DNA of 37,213 bases, from positions 1 through 37,213 of the forward strand of contig CAJIYX010000117.1 of NCBI GenBank assembly GCA_905181725.1. Reading direction: 5' to 3'. Both the position numbers and the translations under genes were made by a program. The notes below the pieces were generated by a model. That model did not search any database. It saw only the letters and a program-made list of their open reading frames with translations, and was not told where the DNA came from. Source of the DNA: Alphaproteobacteria bacterium UBA830 (lineage in GTDB: Bacteria > Pseudomonadota > Alphaproteobacteria > MPNO01 > UBA830). Of this stretch, positions 1 to 7,810 are shown piece by piece (position 1 is the stretch's first letter; every line of letters starts with the position of its first letter).

Positions 1-16
1 ACGGCACGGACTCTGG

Positions 17-1759
17 CTACTTCTTCACCGTCTGCTTCTCTGCGCCCTTCTCGTCGGTCACCGGCAGGATGACATCGGACAACAGCGCGTAATCGTCGGC
101 GCGGTGGTCGCGGATGATTTCCTGGATCTGGTCATCGGGTGTGCCGTAGCCGTGCAGCACCGATTCGCCGAGATGCAGGCTGAGCTCATACGTCTCATGC
201 ACGATGCCGCTGGCGCCGGCCTCCGCCAGGCGGCGCTTGTGGGCGTTGTCGCGGGCGCGGACGAATATGTTCAGTTTGGGGAAACGCCGGTGCAGCAGGT
301 TGACCACACGTTCCGCCGCGGCCGCGTTATCGAGAATGATAACCGCAGCCCGGGCACGACCGGCGCCGAGTGCTTCGAGCACCTCAACCCGGCTGGCATC
401 GCCGTAATAGACCGACAAGCCCTGTGCGCGCGCCTCGGCGACGCGGGTCGGTTCGAACTCGACCGCGACATAGTGAATGCCGGCGGCGGACAGGGTTTTG
501 ACCACCGACTGCCCTACCCGGCCGAACCCGGCAATGATCACGTGACCCTTCATATCGGCACTTTCAGACTGAATGTCTTCCTGACGTTCGGCAAGTCTCG
601 CCTCGAGCCGCTTGTGCAGCCGGTTGCCGAGCCAGGCGAGACCCGGCGTCACCGCCATGCTCAGCGCGATGACGCCGGACAGGATCGTCGCCTCCCGCGT
701 CTCTAGCAGGCCGAAACCGCCGGCCAGCGCGAAGAGCACAAACCCGAATTCCCCGGCCTGGCTGAGCACCAGCGCCGTATTCAGGCTGACCGACATCGAC
801 ACCCCGCTGATCCGGCACAAAGCCATGGTAATCACGGTCTTGAGAACGATAAGCCCGACCAGCAGACCCAACACCAGCAGCGTGTTCTCGAAGATAATGC
901 CGAGATCGAGGCTGATGCCGACGGTCATGAAAAACAGGCCGAGCAGCAACCCGCGGAACGGCTGGATATCGGCGGCAACCTGGTGCCGGTACTCGGTCTC
1001 TGCCAGCAACAGGCCCGCCAGGAACCCGCCAATCGCCAGTGACAGGCCGAACGTGCCGGTCAGCCAGGCCATTCCCAGCAACACCGCAAGCGTGACGGCG
1101 GCGAAAAGTTCCGACGAGCGTCCGACTGCGACGGCACGGAACAACGGGCGGACGACAAACCAGCCAAAAATCGCCACCCCGGCAAGAAGCAGCAACGCCT
1201 TGCCGAGCGTCCACAGCAACGCTGTGACCGTATCGTCCCCTTCGCCTGCGAAGGCGGGCACCAGCGCCAGTAGCGGGACCACAGCGAGATCCTGCAGCAG
1301 CAGGATGGCAAAAGTCAGGCGGCCGCGGCGCGACCTAAGCTCACCGCGTTCCGACAGCAATTGCAGGACCACAGCGGTCGATGACAGCGCAAGACCGCCG
1401 CCGATAATCACCGAAGTCTGCAGCGAGAAACCGAGCGACCATGCCACTGTCGCAATAATGATCGACGTGACGACGACCTGCGCGGTACCGACGCCGAATA
1501 TCTGGTTCCGGATCACTTTGAGCCGGTCGACGCTGAGTTCGAGCCCGATGGTGAAAAGCAGAAAGACAATACCGAGCTCGGCGATATTGTTAACCTGTTT
1601 GGAGCTCGAAATCAGGCTGAGCACGCCGGGACCTATAATCACGCCGGCCACAAGATAGCCCAGCACCAGACTTGACCGCAGGCGCTGGAACACAGGCGCC
1701 ACGATCACCGCAGCAATCAGGAAAATAAGCGTTTCGCTCAGGAAAGAGACGTCATGCAT
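17..1759 (-). CDS. Kef-type monovalent cation:proton antiporter (CPA2) with RCK/TrkA-N domain
   Basis: This 580-residue inner-membrane protein has about twelve hydrophobic segments over residues 1-390, matching the Na+/H+ exchanger fold of the CPA2 family. A cytosolic RCK (TrkA-N) Rossmann domain begins near residue 405, with the dinucleotide motif GFGRVG at 411-416. The family exports K+ or Na+ in exchange for H+ and is gated by nucleotide or glutathione adducts; KefB, KefC and YbaL are the nearest named relatives. The ATG at 1759 puts the first helix directly at the N terminus. It is transcribed away from the exchanger gene at 1987. The exact ion and the KefB/KefC/YbaL subtype cannot be decided from sequence, so no symbol is given. 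Confidence 0.9.
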   Translation of the reverse strand: MHDVSFLSETLIFLIAAVIVAPVFQRLRSSLVLGYLVAGVIIGPGVLSLISSSKQVNNIAELGIVFLLFTIGLELSVDRLKVIRNQIFGVGTAQVVVTSIIIATVAWSLGFSLQTSVIIGGGLALSSTAVVLQLLSERGELRSRRGRLTFAILLLQDLAVVPLLALVPAFAGEGDDTVTALLWTLGKALLLLAGVAIFGWFVVRPLFRAVAVGRSSELFAAVTLAVLLGMAWLTGTFGLSLAIGGFLAGLLLAETEYRHQVAADIQPFRGLLLGLFFMTVGISLDLGIIFENTLLVLGLLVGLIVLKTVITMALCRISGVSMSVSLNTALVLSQAGEFGFVLFALAGGFGLLETREATILSGVIALSMAVTPGLAWLGNRLHKRLEARLAERQEDIQSESADMKGHVIIAGFGRVGQSVVKTLSAAGIHYVAVEFEPTRVAEARAQGLSVYYGDASRVEVLEALGAGRARAAVIILDNAAAAERVVNLLHRRFPKLNIFVRARDNAHKRRLAEAGASGIVHETYELSLHLGESVLHGYGTPDDQIQEIIRDHRADDYALLSDVILPVTDEKGAEKQTVKK

Positions 1760-1986
1760 TGGCGGTCTGTTCGATCAGCGGCAGAATAAGCGTCAACATA
1801 ACGAAAATTAATGAGTTCTATGGAAAATTAACCAAGTTGGTACCATATACACCTAGCGTTCGTTGTCTCCGAACAGATGGCCGTATCCGAACAGATGACC
1901 CTGATTGGTGATCTCCGGCGCAGCATGTTACCAAGCTAGGCTTTTTTAGTCCGTCCTTTGAACCCTCTGCGCCTTTTGCCGACTGA

Positions 1987-2955
1987 ATGACATATTTTCT
2001 GATTATTGCCGGTTTTGCCCTGCTGCTGTTTGGCGGCGAGTCCGTGGTGCGGGGCTCGGTGGCGCTGGCACAGCGGCTCGGCATATCGCCGTTGATCGTC
2101 GGGCTGACGATTGTCGGGTTCGGCACATCCTTGCCGGAAATGGTCGTCAGCGTAAATGCCGCCCTGGTCGGATCGCCGGGTCTTGCCGTCGGCAACGTGG
2201 TCGGCAGCAATATTGCTAACATTCTTCTGATACTGGGCGTTGCCGCCATCATCGCACCGATCGCGGTCAGTCCGGGCGCGGTCAAACGCGACCTTCTGGG
2301 GATGTCCGCGGTAACCCTGGTTTATGTCGGGCTTGGTATGTCGGGCCAGATCGTGTTCTGGCAGGGCGCGCTGATGCTCATCGCCCTGATGTCCTATATC
2401 GGTTTTACCGTCTGGCATGACAACAAGAGCAACGATGAAGTCGCTGAGCTGCACCGCGAAGAAGCAGCCGAGATGGGCACCATCCCGCTGCGCACGGTCA
2501 GCATCGCCGGCATTATCATCGTTGGCCTGTTTGCAGTCGTGGTCGGTGCCGAATGGCTGGTCACCGGGGCGACGACGCTGGCCATGGAATGCAGCGTTCC
2601 CGGGGAAGTAATCGGCCTGACCGTGGTCGCCATCGGCACCTCTCTGCCGGAGCTTGCAACATCCATCGTTGCCGCCTATCGCGGACATTCGGATGTCTGC
2701 GTCGGTAACGTTCTGGGCAGCAACCTGTTCAATCTTTTCGGTATCACGGGCGTCACCGCCATGTTCACGCCACTGCCGTTCTCCGACAAGATCGTCAGCT
2801 TCGATCTGTGGATCCTGCTGGCCACAACGGCGCTGATTATCCCGTTCATGCTGTCAGGCAGGCGTATCAGCCGCCTCGAAGGATCGATCCTGTTAGTGCT
2901 GTATGTAGGTTTCATCGCCAGCCAGTTCCTCGGTATGAGCGGCATGCCGACCTGA
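1987..2955 (+). CDS. Calcium/sodium antiporter, CaCA family (YrbG-like)
   Basis: The 322-residue membrane protein shows the internal duplication that defines the CaCA family. The first alpha repeat has GTSLPE at residues 46-51 followed by VGNVVGSNIANI. The second, near residue 217, has GTSLPE followed by VGNVLGSNLFNL. The conserved acidic residue in each repeat forms the cation site in family structures. About ten hydrophobic segments are visible. The likely role is Ca2+ or Na+ exchange across the inner membrane. There is no strong ribosome-binding site before the ATG at 1987. The 227 bp to the divergent Kef-type gene should hold both promoters, but I can assign neither. Confidence 0.9.
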   Translation: MTYFLIIAGFALLLFGGESVVRGSVALAQRLGISPLIVGLTIVGFGTSLPEMVVSVNAALVGSPGLAVGNVVGSNIANILLILGVAAIIAPIAVSPGAVKRDLLGMSAVTLVYVGLGMSGQIVFWQGALMLIALMSYIGFTVWHDNKSNDEVAELHREEAAEMGTIPLRTVSIAGIIIVGLFAVVVGAEWLVTGATTLAMECSVPGEVIGLTVVAIGTSLPELATSIVAAYRGHSDVCVGNVLGSNLFNLFGITGVTAMFTPLPFSDKIVSFDLWILLATTALIIPFMLSGRRISRLEGSILLVLYVGFIASQFLGMSGMPT

Positions 2956-2988
2956 CGGGGCTAGCCGACGCAATCGTATATTCCACCC

Positions 2989-3009
2989 GCAATCCCTTGA
3001 ACGGATTGC
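2989..3009. other. Stem-loop between exchanger and SDR genes
   Basis: GCAATCC at 2989-2995 and GGATTGC at 3003-3009 form a perfect 7-bp stem with a 7-nt loop, 34 bases after the exchanger stop. There is no T tract on the plus strand, so it is not a convincing intrinsic terminator. It may be a 3'-end stabilising hairpin. Confidence 0.3.
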
Positions 3010-3031
3010 CGATATACCGCATTTTCACGAT

Positions 3032-3805
3032 ATGACCGAAACATCCAAAGGACATGCGCTGGTTACCGGCGCCGCAAAACGCATCGGCCGCGAAATCGCG
3101 ACGGCCCTTGCTGAAGACGGCTGGACGGTCGGCATCCATCACCGCAATTCTACAGGCGAGGCGGACACGCTATGCAGCAGCCTGACCGAGGCCGGACGCA
3201 ACGCCTATGTCGTCACCGCTGATCTTGACGACGATGCCGAAATAGACCGGCTGGCGATCGAGGCCGTCGCCGCCGGCGGACCTATCACCTGCCTGGTCAA
3301 TAATGCGTCCGTCTTCGAACATGACAGCCTGGAGACGGCTTCCCGCCAGTCCTGGGACGCCCACATGAACGTCAACCTGTGGGCGCCGATCAAGCTGAGC
3401 CAGACGCTAGCCGCCGGCCTGCCGGACGGCCAGACGGGCAATATCATCAATATCGCCGATCAACGGGTGATCAACATCCCACCGGGTTTCCTGTCCTATA
3501 CGATCAGCAAGACCGGCATGTGGGCGATGACACAGAACCTTGCACTGGCGTTGGCGCCACGTGTCCGCGTTAACGCCATCGGGCCGGGACCGACCCTGCC
3601 AAGCCCACGCCAGAGCCAGGAACAGTTCGACAGGCAGGCAGCACGTGTGCCGCTCGGCCATGGTGCCGCGGCGGGTGAAATCGCCGACGGCGTGCGCTAT
3701 ATTCTTGCGTCACCATCACTGACGGGCCAGATGATTGCACTGGATGGCGGGCAGCACCTGGGCTGGGAATTTCCGGAACCCGGCACCCCACCGACAACCG
3801 AATGA
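3032..3805 (+). CDS. SDR family oxidoreductase, FolM/pteridine-reductase type
   Basis: This is a 257-residue classical short-chain dehydrogenase. The cofactor motif reads TGAAKRIG (residues 12-19) instead of the usual TGxxxGIG. An Arg at this place is typical of pteridine reductases and FolM and goes with NADPH use. The catalytic pair is in YTISK (Tyr156, Lys160). Immediately downstream lies dihydroneopterin aldolase, so a reduced-pterin substrate such as dihydromonapterin or dihydrobiopterin is a reasonable inference. The family is broad, and sequence alone cannot exclude another carbonyl substrate. Confidence 0.82.
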   Translation: MTETSKGHALVTGAAKRIGREIATALAEDGWTVGIHHRNSTGEADTLCSSLTEAGRNAYVVTADLDDDAEIDRLAIEAVAAGGPITCLVNNASVFEHDSLETASRQSWDAHMNVNLWAPIKLSQTLAAGLPDGQTGNIINIADQRVINIPPGFLSYTISKTGMWAMTQNLALALAPRVRVNAIGPGPTLPSPRQSQEQFDRQAARVPLGHGAAAGEIADGVRYILASPSLTGQMIALDGGQHLGWEFPEPGTPPTTE

Positions 3806-3869
3806 CGCCAGACTGACCGAAACACTGGCCGAAAGACTGGCCTGCCCAAACAGACGAAAAGGCGAGAAC

Positions 3870-4280
3870 ATGACAGCCCAACCTCTAAAAGACCTGTCTG
3901 ATGCGAACATCCAGCCGGCGGAGCGGCCGACACGCCGCGTGTTCATCAACGACCTAGTGCTTGAATGTCTGATCGGCGTCTACCGACATGAACGCGACGG
4001 GGCCCAGCGCGTCCGGATCAACCTGGACCTCACGGTGTTCGAAACCCCGTCCCCGATCGACGACAAGCTGTCGAACGTGCTGTCCTATGAAGACGTGATC
4101 ATAAAGGTCCGCAATCTGGCCACCGCCGGACACCGGAACCTAGTCGAGACGCTTGCCGAGAGGATTGCCCAGATGTGTCTTGCCGAAGCAGATGTGAGTG
4201 TTGCCAAAGTTCGCGTGGAAAAACTTGATGTATTCGCAGACGCCGCCAGCGTGGGCGTTGAAATAGAACGATCAAACTGA
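3870..4280 (+). CDS. folB: Dihydroneopterin aldolase
   Basis: This 136-residue protein matches the FolB family, which converts 7,8-dihydroneopterin to 6-hydroxymethyl-dihydropterin and glycolaldehyde in folate synthesis. IGVYRHER near residue 35 carries the conserved acidic residue (Glu41), and VRVEKLDVF carries the catalytic Lys118. The open frame runs further upstream, but the ATG at 3870 has AAGG eight bases before it and gives a normal family length with a short disordered lead of about 20 residues. It lies 64 bp after the SDR gene, probably in the same transcript. The pathway's later enzyme, FolP, is encoded at 14.5-15.5 kb. Confidence 0.92.
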   Translation: MTAQPLKDLSDANIQPAERPTRRVFINDLVLECLIGVYRHERDGAQRVRINLDLTVFETPSPIDDKLSNVLSYEDVIIKVRNLATAGHRNLVETLAERIAQMCLAEADVSVAKVRVEKLDVFADAASVGVEIERSN

Positions 4281-4297
4281 TCTTAAAGCCACTATAG

Positions 4298-4318
4298 CCG
4301 CCACTAAACAGGTGGCGG
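4298..4318. other. Stem-loop after folB
   Basis: CCGCCAC at 4298-4304 and GTGGCGG at 4312-4318 form a 7-bp GC-rich stem with a 7-nt loop, 17 bases after the folB stop. No U tract follows, so termination is possible but not shown. Confidence 0.35.
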
Positions 4319-4369
4319 ACCAGCGCCAACTACCCCGCAGAGCAGCACGGTTGTGCACACGCCGTCACG

Positions 4370-4490
4370 ATCAATCACTTTCATATTTCGTTCACAAATA
4401 ATTAACCGATTGTTAATCTTCGTTACTTTTCGAACAAAAATACCTCTTATATTACAAATACTTATGATAATATCCTTTTCCCCCTGAGTG
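4370..4490. other. AT-rich non-coding stretch upstream of uvrC
   Basis: Non-coding DNA fills 4281 to about 4663-4684. The section near 4370-4490 is markedly richer in A and T than the rest of the window, with runs such as ACAAAAATAC and TTATATTACAAATAC. It lies between a CtrA-type site and a DnaA-box inverted repeat. It could be a DNA-unwinding element, an AT-rich promoter, or both. No reading frame here has coding character; a minus-strand frame crossing it (4304-4837) is antisense to the start of uvrC. Confidence 0.4.
4402..4416. promoter_or_regulatory. Candidate CtrA binding site (TTAA-N7-TTAA)
   Basis: The 15-bp sequence TTAACCGATTGTTAA matches the full alphaproteobacterial CtrA consensus TTAA-N7-TTAA exactly. 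It is also a near palindrome (ATTAAC, five bases, GTTAAT). CtrA is the cell-cycle response regulator that silences the origin and controls many promoters in this class. The local AT richness raises the chance of a random match, so this is a candidate only. Confidence 0.4.
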
Positions 4491-4544
4491 AGACGGGATG
4501 GTTTGTCAATCTGGTTCAGCCTGAATATGTTGGCGTTATAGACA

Positions 4545-4573
4545 GGCTTATCCACAGAAACGGTGGATAAGCC
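4545..4573. promoter_or_regulatory. 11-bp inverted repeat carrying two convergent DnaA-box sequences
   Basis: GGCTTATCCAC (4545-4555) and GTGGATAAGCC (4563-4573) are perfect inverted arms around a 7-nt spacer. The plus strand reads TTATCCACA at 4548-4556, a perfect consensus DnaA box. The opposite strand reads TTATCCACC from 4570 to 4562, one mismatch. No T tract follows, so it is not an intrinsic terminator. It may be an origin element or a DnaA-responsive operator for uvrC. Confidence 0.5.
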
Positions 4574-4684
4574 CCGCTTTCGAATCGATACCGGCCGAAC
4601 TGGGCTGAACTGGGCCAAACCGGGAATATCCGCGCCGGCCCTGCCGTAATATCCTGTGCGGGTTTGGACATAGATGAATCTGAA

Positions 4685-6589
4685 ATGGTCGACGAAGTAG
4701 AAAACGCCCCAACAACCGATCGTGACGCACTGACCGATCACGACGCACTGAAAGGTGCCACGCTGATCGCATCGCGGCTGAAGAACCTGCCGACCGGGCC
4801 TGGCGTTTACCGGATGACCGATGCGGCGGGCAAACACCTTTATGTCGGCAAGGCGAAGAATCTACGCAACCGGGTCACATCATATACGCGCGGGCATGGT
4901 CAGCCCGAACGTATCCGCCTGATGGTCGCCCAGACCGTCGACCTCGAAATTGTCAGCACCCATACCGAAGTCGAAGCACTGTTGCTAGAAAGCAACCTGA
5001 TCAAGCAGCTGAAGCCGCGCTACAATATCCTGCTGCGCGACGATAAATCCTATCCTTATATCCTGTTGCGGACCGACACGGACTGGGTTCAGCTCATCAA
5101 GCATCGCGGTGCGCGCAAAAAGGGAGGTGAGTATTTCGGCCCGTTTGCCTCAGCCGGGGCCGTCAACCGCACCCTCAATACCCTGCAAAAGGTGTTTCCG
5201 CTCAGAAGCTGTTCGGACAGCGTGTTCAACGGCCGCACACGGCCCTGCCTGCAATATCAGATCAAGCGCTGCACGGCGCCCTGTGTCGATCTGATCTCAC
5301 CTGCGGATTACACGGAAATCGTCGACCAGGCGCAGGCCTTTATGCGCGGGCGGAGCCGCAATGTGCAGGAATCGATGTCGCGTAAGATGGAAGAAGCAAG
5401 CGCCGCGCTCGATTATGAATCCGCCGCCATCCACCGCGACCGGATCCGCGCCCTGACCCAGATTCAGGCCCATCAGGACATCCATGTCGGCAGCATCGGC
5501 GAGGCCGATATCATTGCCGCCCATCAGGATGGCGGCGCAACCTGCGTACAGGTGTTTTTCTACCGGGCGGGGCAGAATTACGGTACGCGGACATTTTTTC
5601 CCAACCACGCCCGCTCGATCCCCGCAGACGAGGTGCTCGAAGCATTTATCGGCCAGTTCTATTCGGACAAGAAACCGCCGAAACTGCTGCTGGTCAGCCA
5701 TGACCTGCCCAATCAGGAACTTGTCCGCCAGGCACTGTCGATCCGTGCCGACCGCAAGGTCGAAATATCGAAACCGCAGCGCGGCGCCCGCAAAAGCCTG
5801 ATCGCCAGCGCCGCCCTGAACGCAGCGGACGCGCTGGCCCGGCGACTATCGGAAAGTGCCAGCCAGCGCAAACTGCTGGATGGCGTCGCCGCTTTGTTCG
5901 ATCTCAACGCACCGCCGAAGCGGATAGAGGTATACGATAACAGCCATATTTCGGGCACCAATGCGCTCGGCGCGATGATCGTGTCGGGCGAAGACGGGTT
6001 CAAGAAAAGCGCCTATCGCAAATTCAACATCAAGCACCCGGATATCGAGCCGGGCGACGATTACGCGATGATGCGCGAAGTGCTGACGCGGCGGTTCGCC
6101 CGCGCATTGAAAGAAGACCCCGACCGCGAAAAGGGCATCTGGCCGGATTTAGTCCTGATCGATGGCGGACCGGGTCAATTGTCGGTCGTCATGGAAGTGC
6201 TGGACGAACTCGGCATCGCGGATCAGCCCCTCGTCGCGATCGCCAAGGGGCCCGACCGCAATGCCGGGCGCGAACGGTTCCACGTGCCGGGACGCAAGCC
6301 GTTTTCGCTGCCGCTGCAGGATCCGATTTTGTATTTCATGCAGCGTCTGCGTGATGAAGCGCATCGTTTTGCCATCGGCAGCCACCGCATCCGGCGCTCC
6401 AAACAGATCAGCAAGTCGGTGATCGACGAGGTACCGGGTATCGGCGCGAAGCGGAAACGCGCGCTGCTGAACCATTTCGGGTCCGCCGCCGGCGTGGGCC
6501 GCGCCGGTCTTGTCGACCTCGAAGCGGTCGACGGGATCAGCACAACAGTCGCAAAAAGAATTTATGATCACTTTCACGCCGAAGAGTAG
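4685..6589 (+). CDS. uvrC: UvrABC excinuclease subunit C
   Basis: UvrC makes both incisions around bulky DNA lesions after UvrAB recognition. The 634-residue product has an N-terminal GIY-YIG nuclease domain (GPGVYRM near residue 38, then [13 protein letters not shown]). A Cys-containing segment ([15 protein letters not shown]) follows, then a UVR UvrB-binding motif, the RNase H-like nuclease domain ([21 protein letters not shown]) and a C-terminal helix-hairpin-helix ([13 protein letters not shown]). Length is normal. I prefer the ATG at 4685; an in-frame TTG at 4664 would add seven residues, and neither has a strong ribosome-binding site. GAAC-N6-GAAC at 4597-4610 is one base short of the alphaproteobacterial LexA spacing. 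Confidence 0.96.
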   Translation: MVDEVENAPTTDRDALTDHDALKGATLIASRLKNLPTGPGVYRMTDAAGKHLYVGKAKNLRNRVTSYTRGHGQPERIRLMVAQTVDLEIVSTHTEVEALLLESNLIKQLKPRYNILLRDDKSYPYILLRTDTDWVQLIKHRGARKKGGEYFGPFASAGAVNRTLNTLQKVFPLRSCSDSVFNGRTRPCLQYQIKRCTAPCVDLISPADYTEIVDQAQAFMRGRSRNVQESMSRKMEEASAALDYESAAIHRDRIRALTQIQAHQDIHVGSIGEADIIAAHQDGGATCVQVFFYRAGQNYGTRTFFPNHARSIPADEVLEAFIGQFYSDKKPPKLLLVSHDLPNQELVRQALSIRADRKVEISKPQRGARKSLIASAALNAADALARRLSESASQRKLLDGVAALFDLNAPPKRIEVYDNSHISGTNALGAMIVSGEDGFKKSAYRKFNIKHPDIEPGDDYAMMREVLTRRFARALKEDPDREKGIWPDLVLIDGGPGQLSVVMEVLDELGIADQPLVAIAKGPDRNAGRERFHVPGRKPFSLPLQDPILYFMQRLRDEAHRFAIGSHRIRRSKQISKSVIDEVPGIGAKRKRALLNHFGSAAGVGRAGLVDLEAVDGISTTVAKRIYDHFHAEE

Positions 6590-6661
6590 ACTTCACTCTA
6601 CTGAACTTCGGCCCGCTGGACTTCAGTACCGGCCGAAAACACCATACAACGATGGTACTTT

Positions 6662-7246
6662 ATGCACCTGACACTGCCAATTGTTCTGACACTGTCCCGC
6701 GTGGCGGTTATCCCAATCTTTGTGGCGCTGTTCTTTCTCGAAAGCGCGACGGGACAATGGATCGCCTGCGGCGTGTTTACGCTGGCCGCGATCACCGATT
6801 TCTTCGACGGCTATCTCGCCCGGGCGCGGGGTCAGATCTCGGCATTCGGCAGGTTCCTCGATCCCGTGGCGGACAAGCTGCTGGTCGCGTCAGCAATGCT
6901 GATGATGGTTGGGTTCGGCCAGATCGCGGAGCTGACAATCATCCCCGCCGTCATCATCCTGTGCCGTGAGATCATGGTGTCGGGTCTGCGCGAATTTCTG
7001 GCCGGTCTGTCGGTCGGCCTGCCGGTGAGCAAGCTGGCAAAATGGAAGACTACGATCCAGATGGTCGCCATCGGGATCCTGATCCTCGGCAATGCCGCAC
7101 ACCCGGTCATCCCGGAAACAATCCCCGTGCGCGTCATTGGCGAAGCCGGGCTCTGGATCGCTGCGGTCATCACGATCATTACCGGCTACGACTACCTGCG
7201 GGCGGGACTGCGTCATATGGATCCGCCGCCGGCAGCTGGGTCATGA
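6662..7246 (+). CDS. pgsA: CDP-diacylglycerol--glycerol-3-phosphate 3-phosphatidyltransferase
   Basis: This 194-residue inner-membrane enzyme makes phosphatidylglycerophosphate, the committed step to phosphatidylglycerol and cardiolipin. It carries the full CDP-alcohol phosphotransferase signature DG-x2-AR-x8-G-x3-D-x3-D: Asp49, Gly50, Ala53, Arg54, Gly63, Asp67 and Asp71. Several hydrophobic helices surround it. It starts 72 bp after uvrC, an adjacency common in Proteobacteria. Its TGA overlaps the ATG of mobB (ATGA at 7243-7246), so the molybdenum genes downstream are probably translationally coupled to it. Confidence 0.95.
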   Translation: MHLTLPIVLTLSRVAVIPIFVALFFLESATGQWIACGVFTLAAITDFFDGYLARARGQISAFGRFLDPVADKLLVASAMLMMVGFGQIAELTIIPAVIILCREIMVSGLREFLAGLSVGLPVSKLAKWKTTIQMVAIGILILGNAAHPVIPETIPVRVIGEAGLWIAAVITIITGYDYLRAGLRHMDPPPAAGS

Positions 7247-7809
7247 CGTCGTCCATCAACTCGCCTCCGCGCGCCACGCCTGCCGTCATCGGTGTCACCG
7301 GATGGAGCGGCAGCGGCAAGACGGCGCTGATCGTCCGACTGATCCCTGAGCTTGCTTCGCGCGGCTACCGGGTCGCGACCGTCAAGCACGCCCATCACGC
7401 CTTCGATATCGACACGCCGGGCAAGGATTCGTTTGAACACCGCGCCGCGGGCGCGACCGAGGTCGTGGTCTCGTCGGCGAAACGCTGGGCCATCATGCAT
7501 GAGAACCGCGACGAGGCCGAACCGGCGCTGGAAGAGCTTCTTGCTCGGCTGTCACCGGTCGATATCGTGTTGGTCGAGGGTTTCAAGAACGAAGCGCATA
7601 CGAAGATAGAAGTTCACCGCCCGGCCACCGGCACGGAGCTGATCTGCACGACGAACCCGTCCATCGTCGCCATTGCATCCGACGCGGCGGTCGCAGTGGG
7701 GTCTCCGGCAGGCATCATCCCCGTGCTTGACCTGAATAACACAGCCACCATCGCCGATTTTGTGATCGCCCATTGCGGGCTTGCCGGGCGGCAGGAAGAA
7801 GCGGTCTGA
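7243..7809 (+). CDS. mobB: Molybdopterin-guanine dinucleotide biosynthesis adaptor MobB
   Basis: This 188-residue P-loop GTPase-like protein has the Walker A motif GWSGSGKT at residues 20-27 and the family motif VEGFKNE. MobB assists MobA in attaching GMP to molybdopterin and is thought to help deliver the finished cofactor. The frame is open further upstream inside pgsA, but the ATG at 7243, overlapping the pgsA stop, gives the right N terminus. It leads the molybdenum cofactor series mobB-moeA-moaD-moaE. MobA itself is not in the window. Confidence 0.93.
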   Translation: MTSSINSPPRATPAVIGVTGWSGSGKTALIVRLIPELASRGYRVATVKHAHHAFDIDTPGKDSFEHRAAGATEVVVSSAKRWAIMHENRDEAEPALEELLARLSPVDIVLVEGFKNEAHTKIEVHRPATGTELICTTNPSIVAIASDAAVAVGSPAGIIPVLDLNNTATIADFVIAHCGLAGRQEEAV

Positions 7810-7810
7810 C

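Noticed and set aside
612..1658. A 348-codon plus-strand frame opposite the Kef-type antiporter
   Set aside because: The Ser/Arg/Pro-rich composition is typical of an antisense translation of a membrane protein, and the minus-strand gene is clear.
4597..4610. LexA (SOS) box before uvrC
   Set aside because: GAAC and GAAC are six bases apart, while the alphaproteobacterial consensus needs seven. It is better described as a 10-bp direct repeat (GAACTGGGCT, GAACTGGGCC).
6607..6637. Inverted repeat TTCGGCC/GGCCGAA between uvrC and pgsA as a terminator
   Set aside because: The 17-nt loop and lack of a T tract make it a poor terminator, and pgsA probably continues the transcript.
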